A program made the translations under genes and the position numbers. From assembly GCA_002189035.1 (NCBI GenBank), contig CM007990.1, positions 2,356,001-2,420,000 on the forward strand: a DNA stretch of 64,000 nt. The letters are read 5' to 3'. The stretch comes from Utricularia gibba. Lineage: Eukaryota; Streptophyta; Magnoliopsida; Lamiales; Lentibulariaceae. Of the stretch, positions 57,096 to 64,000 are shown in pieces (position 1 is the stretch's first letter; the number at the start of each line of letters is the position of its first letter). The notes beneath the pieces were generated by a model that searched no databases, had not been told where the DNA came from, and worked only from the letters and a program-made list of their open reading frames with translations.

Positions 57096-58927
57096 ATGTC
57101 AGCGTCCGAAAAACCGTCGTCGGTAGAGGTCGATCCGTTGTTAAAGGATTTGAGTGAAAAGAAGCAGAGTGTCCGGCAGAGCGTGGTTTCACTCGCGTTG
57201 GAGCTCAAAGATGTCCGAAGCCGGTTAGCTTCTCGAGAGCAGTGCGTGGCCAGAGAAGTTCATATTAGGCAGGCACGGTGATGTGATTTTGAGGCTAATT
57301 CAGTGTCGTTGTTGGGATTTTAAATTTTGAATTTTATTTTGAGTCTATCCCAGATGATCTGTGCCTATAGCGGCACAGCATCGTTTCTTATTTGAATTAC
57401 ATTCACTTTTTATTCTGGTTCCTAATTTTAACTTCATTCTCTTGAGACCAATGATTCAAACGGTCAAATCATGTACAGGTTAACTATGTAATTTCTTTCT
57501 TTAGGAAGCTGAAACCAAGGCCAAGATGATGGAGAGTGAGATTAGCAGGCTACAGAGAAACCTAAAAGAGAAAAATTGTCAGCTGGACGCTTCCACTTCT
57601 GCTGCTGAGAGGGTAACCTTTTATGCTTCTGCTTTATTTTATTTCAATAAGAAAGTTGAATAATGTTCTGAAATTTAAAAATTATTGACCCCCCCCCCTC
57701 CCTACCCCTCCCCCTCCCATATCTGTCGTAAAATCCTGCCTGTGTGTATTGCACAGCGTCCTTTCCCTTATTATTTGCACAGAGAGAAGTCAAGTCGAGA
57801 ATGTTGTGATGTCTATTTAGCTATGATTTATGAATCATTTACTGCACTTCACTCTTAAATAATGTATTTCAGTTTCTATGTGAGTGAATGTGGTAGATTC
57901 GAAATTTAAATCAACTGAATATTTTTTGGTGCCATCCGGACAGTTAACTTATTTCGGTTGTTCATTCACTTTAATCCATCTTCTACTCGTTGTTTACATA
58001 TTCTATTCTGCACATCTCTGGGTGTTCTCTGCTGCAGTTTGTTGAAGAGATGAATGATTTGAGATTTGAGTTTGCTGCAACTAAAGAAATTGCCCATGCG
58101 AGTTCCCAGTCAGCTCAATCTGCACATGAAATGTGTTCAGCACTTGTTAAGGAAATAGAAGATAAAGTTTTTTATTTGAAAGAGCATGAGATCCGTGTGA
58201 CTAAGCTTGAAGAACAATTACAATTTCTGGTGAAGGATCTTCATGCCTGTGAATTTTCTCGAATTCAACTTAAAGATGAAGTCTCAAGAATTGAGCATGG
58301 AATCATGCAAGCATTGACAATTTTTGGATCAAATATAGATTGTGAGCTTCAGAAAATTTTAGAGGAGACCTCTCTTGACAGGATCAACGAGCTTTTTGCT
58401 ATAAAAGATGAAGAAATAGCTAACCTGAGAAATGATCTAAGGATTGTATCAGCCCATTGCAAGATTAAAACTAAAGAAATGGAATCTCAGGTTGCTTTTT
58501 CTTCATTTTTTTTTTTTTTGTATCAGCCTTTATCTCATTGCTGGTATCCCACTGTAAATTAAAATTCATTTTCTTCAACAGCTAGAAAGGCAGCGCCGCG
58601 TGGATCAGGAGTTGAAGAAAAAAGTCCTAAAGTTAGAGTTCTTTCTCCAAGAGGCAAGAGCTGAAATCCGCAAGATACAAAAAGTAGGTGTTATCCCACT
58701 TGGTTAAGTGTTTCTGGAGCCATGCATTGCTAATTAATTGATCCTTGTATTTCTTGTAGATGGGTGAGAAAAGGGACAAAACTCTGAAGGAATTGAGAGA
58801 CCAGTTAGATATTGAACAGGCAAGTGCATCATCAATCGGTGGAAAACATAATTTTTGGGAGACTGCAGGTTTCAAGATTGCCGTTTCAATGTCCGTGTTG
58901 GTCTTGGTTGTGTTGACAAAGCGGTAA
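57096..58927 (+). CDS. NEAP: Nuclear envelope-associated protein (NEAP), five exons, 335 aa
   Basis: NEAPs are plant coiled-coil proteins of the inner nuclear membrane that interact with SUN proteins. Exons are 57096-57272, 57505-57612, 58038-58490, 58582-58683 and 58760-58927 (59, 36, 151, 34 and 55 codons plus stop), all phase 0. The N-terminus has [20 protein letters not shown]; exons 2-4 are long heptad-rich coiled coil, with [20 protein letters not shown] and [20 protein letters not shown]. The last exon ends [20 protein letters not shown], then VLVVLTKR, a tail-anchor membrane segment (about 317-335) also seen in Arabidopsis NEAPs. Length is close to the family's roughly 340-350. Intron 1 needs a GC donor (CAG followed by GCACGG at 57273) to keep the family alignment; the other introns are GT-AG. 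The start is the ATG matching family N-termini. No other defect is seen; which NEAP paralogue it is cannot be told. Confidence 0.95.
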
Positions 58928-59974
58928 CTAAATGGGACTATGCTTTGCCCCTTCACATGTATCATGTAGTCTATATGGACAGTATAGACATTGAGGGCAA
59001 TGGCCAATTTTTCATTCTTTCATGCTGTCAAGCCCCAATCCCAAGCGCCACTCCGACAGACACAGGAGGATGCGCTTAGCTTTATCATTTGCTCAATCCC
59101 AAGCAACACGAAACCCAAGGATGCCGTAGCCCAAGACCTTCACCAGATTTTCTCATGTCGATCGTTAGGTGGATCTGACTTTCTATTCTCTCTTTTTTGT
59201 GTAGCTAGTCAAGGGATTGTAGACTTTTTGTAAGTTAGCCGTTGGCAAATTATGGGACATAAACCCCACTTGTGGAACTTTTAGGTATGTTGAATCCCAA
59301 GTTATTTGTTCTTCCCCAGATTTTCCATCTTCAATCCCTCAATTTTTTTCTCCATTCCTTGCTATCTTAACATTTGGTATTACAGCCAACATTGGCTCCT
59401 GGCCTCCTAAGGAGATTTGCTTTGCACGAAGATCAAATAAGTTCTCTAAAAATTGCTATGGAAGAAACTCAATTTCATGAAGACCTATCTGATTTTGCTT
59501 ACTTAATTTGAAGATTTCTCGTATTTTTTGGACAATTTTTGTAATATTAACCCAGTTGAGGGCAAATATGAAAAGCAATCTTATACACTATGAATGATTC
59601 AATTAAAAATATATTGAAAACCCTTAAATACAAAAAAATGATAACCCAAGAAATAGGAAAAAATAGGAGTATTTAGACACTAGAACTGAGCACAAATACA
59701 GATCGATCCATGATGGGTCAGACTTGTTATTCGCACCCATAAAAAATGGATACAGGACAAGTCCGTAGTGCACGAGTATGAGTTGATTTGGTGAGTTAGT
59801 GATATTGAACCTATAATAGAACTCAACAACAACAGATTACTTTTTATTAAAAAACCTTTAGCAGCTCAAATGTTGGGTTTAGAACAACTCAATTGAAATC
59901 CAATGAAATTGAGTATAAATACATGGTCTATGAATGAGTTTGAATTTTTTGGCCTTTAATTAATTTTAGTTGAA
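58928..59974. other. 3' flank of the NEAP gene and repeat-like DNA
   Basis: The first few hundred bases should include the NEAP 3' untranslated region. At about 59386-59512 a short plus-strand frame (GLLRRFALHEDQISSLKIAM and onward) looks protein-like but is not recognised. From 59690 the sequence has words such as 'gatgggtcagactt' and 'cgcacccataaaaaatgg' that recall those beyond the solo LTR at 61450-61600. Confidence 0.45.
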
Positions 59975-61123
59975 TGATAAGTGATTTTGTGTCGTTCCAA
60001 AACATGTCTTTCCACTACTCTTTAATGTTGTTTTTACTTATCTTAGACCCCACTTTCTCATTATTCTCAATTGATTTTACATCTTTCATATTACTTTGAT
60101 CTTTTTGGAGAGAAAGTGTATTTTGTGGATTTTTAGGGTACTTTTGGATCAATTTGAAGAGAAATCAAGACCCACCAAATTATGGGCTTGATGGACCACG
60201 AATCTCAACCCAAGACTCGGTCAACCGATGAAGATTTGGTCCAAGATTCGTGGATAACACAGAGATATGAAGATGATCTTCGAAGATTTGAATAAAAGAT
60301 TTGGATAGAAGATCTTATCCAAGCTCATCAAATAAGCTCAATACGAAGACTTGGATTGACTCTCCTATAAATACCCCACCCTCTCAACCATTAGAAACTT
60401 CTTTGACCACTTTTCCTTTGCATCTTTCCTATTTTTGTGTCTATTTTCATGTTAGAGTCGAGTCTGCGCGTATAGGCGCTTGCGGATGAGAATCTGCGGT
60501 GAAGCCTTGCTTGCGCAAGTCCTGCGCGTGTGACTGTTTTACTATGTTTTTCGACATTTAAATTGAGGTTTGATTCTGTTTTTCGCAACGTTTTCTTTAT
60601 CAACGTGCTCTTTAGTATCACATAACCCGAAGAGAGTGTGAGAGAATCAAAGGTTGGCCTCAAGCATCTAAGGAGAAGGGCTCAATCGGACATCATTGGT
60701 AAGGCACATTCTGTCTAATCTGTCTGTGAGATGTGAGATGTAGGGGTTAGATTTGGGTGTGGGGAAAACATGGGTTATCAAAAGAGGTGAAATGGCTCTG
60801 GTGGCGTAGTTGATTCCATAATCCCACAAAACAAGGGACGGTGCTATAATGGTCACCGAGTAGCACTACTTTAGCATAACACCCCAGAGCTTGCGCAAGC
60901 AGGTCAGTCTTCAAGGTTTGTACACACGCAAGGGCGAGTTTCAAGTAAGGTGGATCTTAGATCCAAGACCACTTTTATTATTGTCTTCAAAACCCAATCT
61001 TTCTTTTATTTTCAATCTCTTTAAATCTTTGTTTTGAAAAGAATATTCCAATAACAATTCCCTGTGGATACGATCTTATTTTATTACTTCGACGGTTTCT
61101 GTACACTTGCAGAATCACTATCA
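59975..61123 (+). mobile_element. Solo LTR, family gamma, 1149 bp, TSD TTGAA
   Basis: It starts TGATAAGTGATTTTG at 59975 and ends AATCACTATCA at 61123, with perfect direct repeats TTGAA at 59970-59974 and 61124-61128. A TATAAATA promoter motif lies at 60366-60373. Near the 3' end 'ccctgtggatacgatc' resembles the conserved LTR end of several plant Ty3/gypsy groups. It is the best-preserved gamma copy. There is no internal region. Open frames at 60301-60944 are inside it and are not genes. Confidence 0.95.
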
Positions 61124-61128
61124 TTGAA

Positions 61129-61750
61129 CATCCTACTAACTATTCATTGCACATTCGGAGATTAATTCCGATTTATTGAAGGTTTTCAGACCACAATTGG
61201 AGACATGGCTATTTATGGTGTATGTTAATTGAATGAATCAATTATGTGGTTTTAATTGTAGAAAAAAATCCTACACTACATTGCAATTCAACATTTGCGG
61301 TGCTTGGAATATGTACCATAGTTTAACGTTACTGGTGCCTAGCACTAGCAAACTAGTTCTTTGATGTCCATGCACCGCAATTCAACATTTGCAGTGCCTG
61401 GAATATGCAAACTGATTCTTTAGAATATATATATTTTTTAAAAATATATAATGACCCGGTTCAACCCATGACTTGGAACGAATCAAAGTGTTTGACCCAT
61501 CGACTCGTACCCCTTGAGTCATAGAATTTTTTCCTAACTCAGTGGCTTCGACTTGTAACCCATCAAGTCAAACTCGTGTCTAGCTTTATTACAGACTAGT
61601 AAAAATTTTATTAACAATGTAGTGAAAATATGAACGAAGTGTAGAAAATGAAAGATGAGTTTCTCCAACTTAAGAGAGGAATTTTCCCTTCTTGAAGATG
61701 TTATCCTTTAGCAAAATGCTAATCCTTGTTTCCTTTTTCTTCCTTACTTA
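61129..61750. other. Intergenic repeat-like DNA, no gene recognised
   Basis: A direct repeat, 'caattcaacatttgcggtgc(t)tgga', occurs at about 61285 and again as 'caattcaacatttgcagtgcctgga' at about 61379. The stretch 61450-61600 is rich in words like 'gacccatcgactcg' and 'aacccatcaagtcaaactcg' and seems to continue the repeat cut by the solo LTR to its left. Confidence 0.45.
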
Positions 61751-62400
61751 TAAACTTACTTAAAGATTATGACAAGATATGACTTTTCTTTTTTACCATC
61801 TAATTTGAGCAAATGTTTTGTACTGGCAATATATTCCCCTATTTTGGGGAAAACCATTCTTAGTAGATTCAACAAAATATTCATAGCTTGTTATGATGTG
61901 GACAAACACAAAAAACTTGACATCGAGCTATTGGGAGAATCTTCATCAATAATCCCTATTAGCCCTTGTTGGGTTAACCCTAGGTGTATACTACCTTGCT
62001 AGGTAGATTGCTACCTCTCTCAAGCATGTGCGGTGGAGGTGATCACAGTACCCATGTATAGCAGATGGTCATTTATTAGGAAGGAAAATGAAAGTTATAT
62101 TAAAGATGTGTGGCATGTAGTATAAACATGTGAGCAATTTGGTATTGATGTCAATATAAAGAGAAGAGATATTTTTCTTAGCTAATAAACATACATTCTC
62201 AATTCTACAACTGGTATTTATAGACTCACAAAGAGCCATTAACTTGTGGATAGTAATTTCTAGCCGTTATCATCATCATTAGTTTCAGGTTTTGTTCTTG
62301 TGTAAGCAAGTTGAAGAGCAGGTCTAATTAAACAACTAGTTCTAACCTAAGTCTTCTCCTCTCACATTATCACCTTGGTATATGAACATCTTCATGTAAA
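61751..62400 (-). repeat. Possible 3' LTR of the copia fragment at the right edge
   Basis: On the minus strand this stretch follows the end of the copia polymerase/RNase H region. It contains a promoter-like 'agtctataaataccag' (about 62213-62228) followed by leader-like sequence, as in an LTR. The termini and a second copy were not found, so the limits are guesses. Confidence 0.35.
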
Positions 62401-64000
62401 ACCCATTTTCATTGAGTTAGGGTCCATGATAATAAGACCCATGTCTGACTTTTTTCTTTTCTTCACTCTCGACTTAGCAACAGCACTGCTTAGGCGATTG
62501 TCCTCTCGGTTATTGAGATTTACCTATACTTCATTCTCAATTAACTTGTTCTTTGATTCATAAAGGTCAACTATCATTCCTCCTTGAGGATGAGGCTGAG
62601 GTAAGATTATAGAATCTGAAAGATTACGTTATAACCCTAGTAATTCTGTGATTTGGGAAAAATGCTTCAGAAATAGAGATTTCTTTCAAAACGTGATATT
62701 TAATTTTAATATGTTTGGTTTTTCTAAACATTACTGGATTTTGTACAATACTTATTACCAATTAGTTGTCAATCTTCAATATGAGTAGTCTTTGCATCTT
62801 TATCTTCATATCTTCGCATAACTTTAAAAGCTATTGACTAATTGAGCATGATTGGCAGGGGAAGTTCTAGCGTTATATTATGCTTCACTAGATCATTGTA
62901 CCACTAAATCTCTTGTTTTCTACTATTCTAGACGAATACAACAGATCATAATGTAAACAAGTATTTGGTGGTAGATTTCAAATCCACTTCATCTCTTGCA
63001 AAATCAGAGTATATGAAACCTTGGAGAATTAGTTTAGTATATTTTTTAAAGTAAAGACCTAGAGATTTGGTAGAATTTAAATATCTAAAATTTATTTGGA
63101 AATTTTAAGATGTATGATAAGGGGTTTATGCATAAAACATGATAAGAAGATTACTGCAAATATAATAGCAAGTCTGGTGGCCGCAAGATATAGTAATGCT
63201 CCAACTATTTGCTGATATTTAGATATATTTATAACATTACCTTCACCTTTTCAATATGGAGATCCTTTCGGATGATTTTTCTAAGATACCAAGTTTGCTT
63301 TGAGTTTTAGATACAGTGTGAATGGGGTAAGTGCCTCCCTTGCTTTGCTGATGTCAAATCTAATGAGTATATCTTTAGTGTACTTTCGTTTTTTAAGAAA
63401 TATATAATCTTTAGACTAGCTAATTTCCAGGCCGAGAATGTATTGAGCTTGTCCTAAGTCTAATAGGTCAAATCATTCCTTAAGTTTTTCTTTTTGCTTT
63501 AGAATCATTTCCTTGTTATCTCCTGTAAGAAGAATGTCATCTACATAGTGAGTGACAATAATTCACCCTATATTCAATTCAAGTATGTATAGTTTGGTAT
63601 CATTATTGCGGCATATGTTTCCCATTTGTGTAAAGTAATCAACGATTGTACCATACCATTCTTTAGACACTTGTTTTAATCCATATAACACCTTCTATTG
63701 TTTGAGTAGTTTTTTATCTCCATTCATCTTTTAAAGTCCAGAGGATTGAGAACACACATATCTTTCTTTAGATTGCCATTTAGAAATGCACTTTTAATAT
63801 CCAGGTGATGCAGTTTTCAACCTTTTCTTGTAGCATATGCGATCACTAACTATATAGTATCCAATGTGGCCACCGGTGCAAAAGTATCCCAATTATCAAT
63901 TCCTTCCTTTTGCAAGTATCCTTTTGCTACTAAACGTGATTTTACTTTGTTTACAGTTGATGGAATGAAAATTCTAAAAGTGTCACGGGCACAGAGATTT
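62401..64000 (-). pseudogene. Ty1/copia reverse transcriptase and RNase H (runs off window)
   Basis: Read on the minus strand from the right edge, the segment gives [20 protein letters not shown] and KLHHLDIKSAFLNG (about 63930-63770). The active site YVDD follows at 63547-63536, then YILGLEIS, NISKYQQIVGALLYLAATR and an RNase H stretch (YSDFARDEVDLKSTTKY, about 63010-62955). The order and motifs are those of copia. Frequent stops disable it. The 5' part (gag, protease, integrase) lies beyond the window. It is a different family from the element at 26318-30931. Plus-strand open frames at 61769-62563 have no recognisable motif. Confidence 0.85.

Noticed and set aside
56743-57192. 149-codon minus-strand frame over the NEAP leader and first exon
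   Set aside because: It overlaps a confident gene on the other strand, sits in the GC-richer leader and shows no recognisable domain.
1-64000. A previously undescribed multi-gene system
   Set aside because: The four genes belong to unrelated cell functions and stand far apart. Nearly all other structure is explained by known classes of transposable element, and no co-oriented group of unknown genes is present.

Overview
The window is nuclear DNA from a seed plant, most likely a flowering plant. Three genes identify it: a CER1-type wax alkane-forming enzyme, tubulin-folding cofactor A, and a nuclear envelope-associated protein (NEAP), all with short exons and GT-AG introns. The DNA between them is long, AT-rich and full of decayed transposable elements. 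Gene density is low, with four protein genes in 64 kb.

Layout. Positions 1-8260 hold a decayed Ty3/gypsy element (gag end, protease, reverse transcriptase, RNase H, integrase) split by a 1.38-kb solo LTR with a perfect 5-bp target duplication. TBCA lies at 10515-11908 on the minus strand. Positions 12450-17800 are a mosaic of retroelement pieces: a gypsy protease, a 5' LTR with its primer site, a copia LTR and RNase H, and a second gypsy protease cut by another solo LTR. Positions 17800-21500 are AT-rich and mostly silent. The CER1-type gene (ten exons, 634 codons) lies at 23357-25995. A complete copia element of 4.6 kb sits 322 bp downstream (26318-30931), with both LTRs, primer site, polypurine tract and a 5-bp target duplication, but with broken reading frames. 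Positions 31.7-35.4 kb hold three more LTRs. Positions 37.2-45.0 kb hold three decayed Mutator-like (MULE) transposase remnants. A hAT element with terminal inverted repeats and an 8-bp target duplication lies at 46421-49050. A solo LTR follows at 50440-51625, then AT-rich DNA. A small two-exon gene of unknown function is at 54365-54835 (minus), the NEAP gene at 57096-58927, another solo LTR at 59975-61123, and a copia fragment (minus) runs off the right edge.

The dominant pattern is one of solo LTRs. Three LTR families, called alpha (about 1.38 kb), beta (about 1.19 kb) and gamma (about 1.15 kb) here, begin TGATA and end TATCA. Six copies have perfect 5-bp target duplications and no internal region. 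I worked out these boundaries by reading both ends.

The four genes do not form a pathway; each is a separate transcription unit. I found no evidence for a new multi-gene system. The best leads are the LTR set, a probable GC-AG intron in the NEAP gene, a copia element with unequal LTRs, a protease/RNase H chimera, a degenerate tandem repeat next to the MULE remnants, and an unrecognised short coding-like segment near 45.6 kb.
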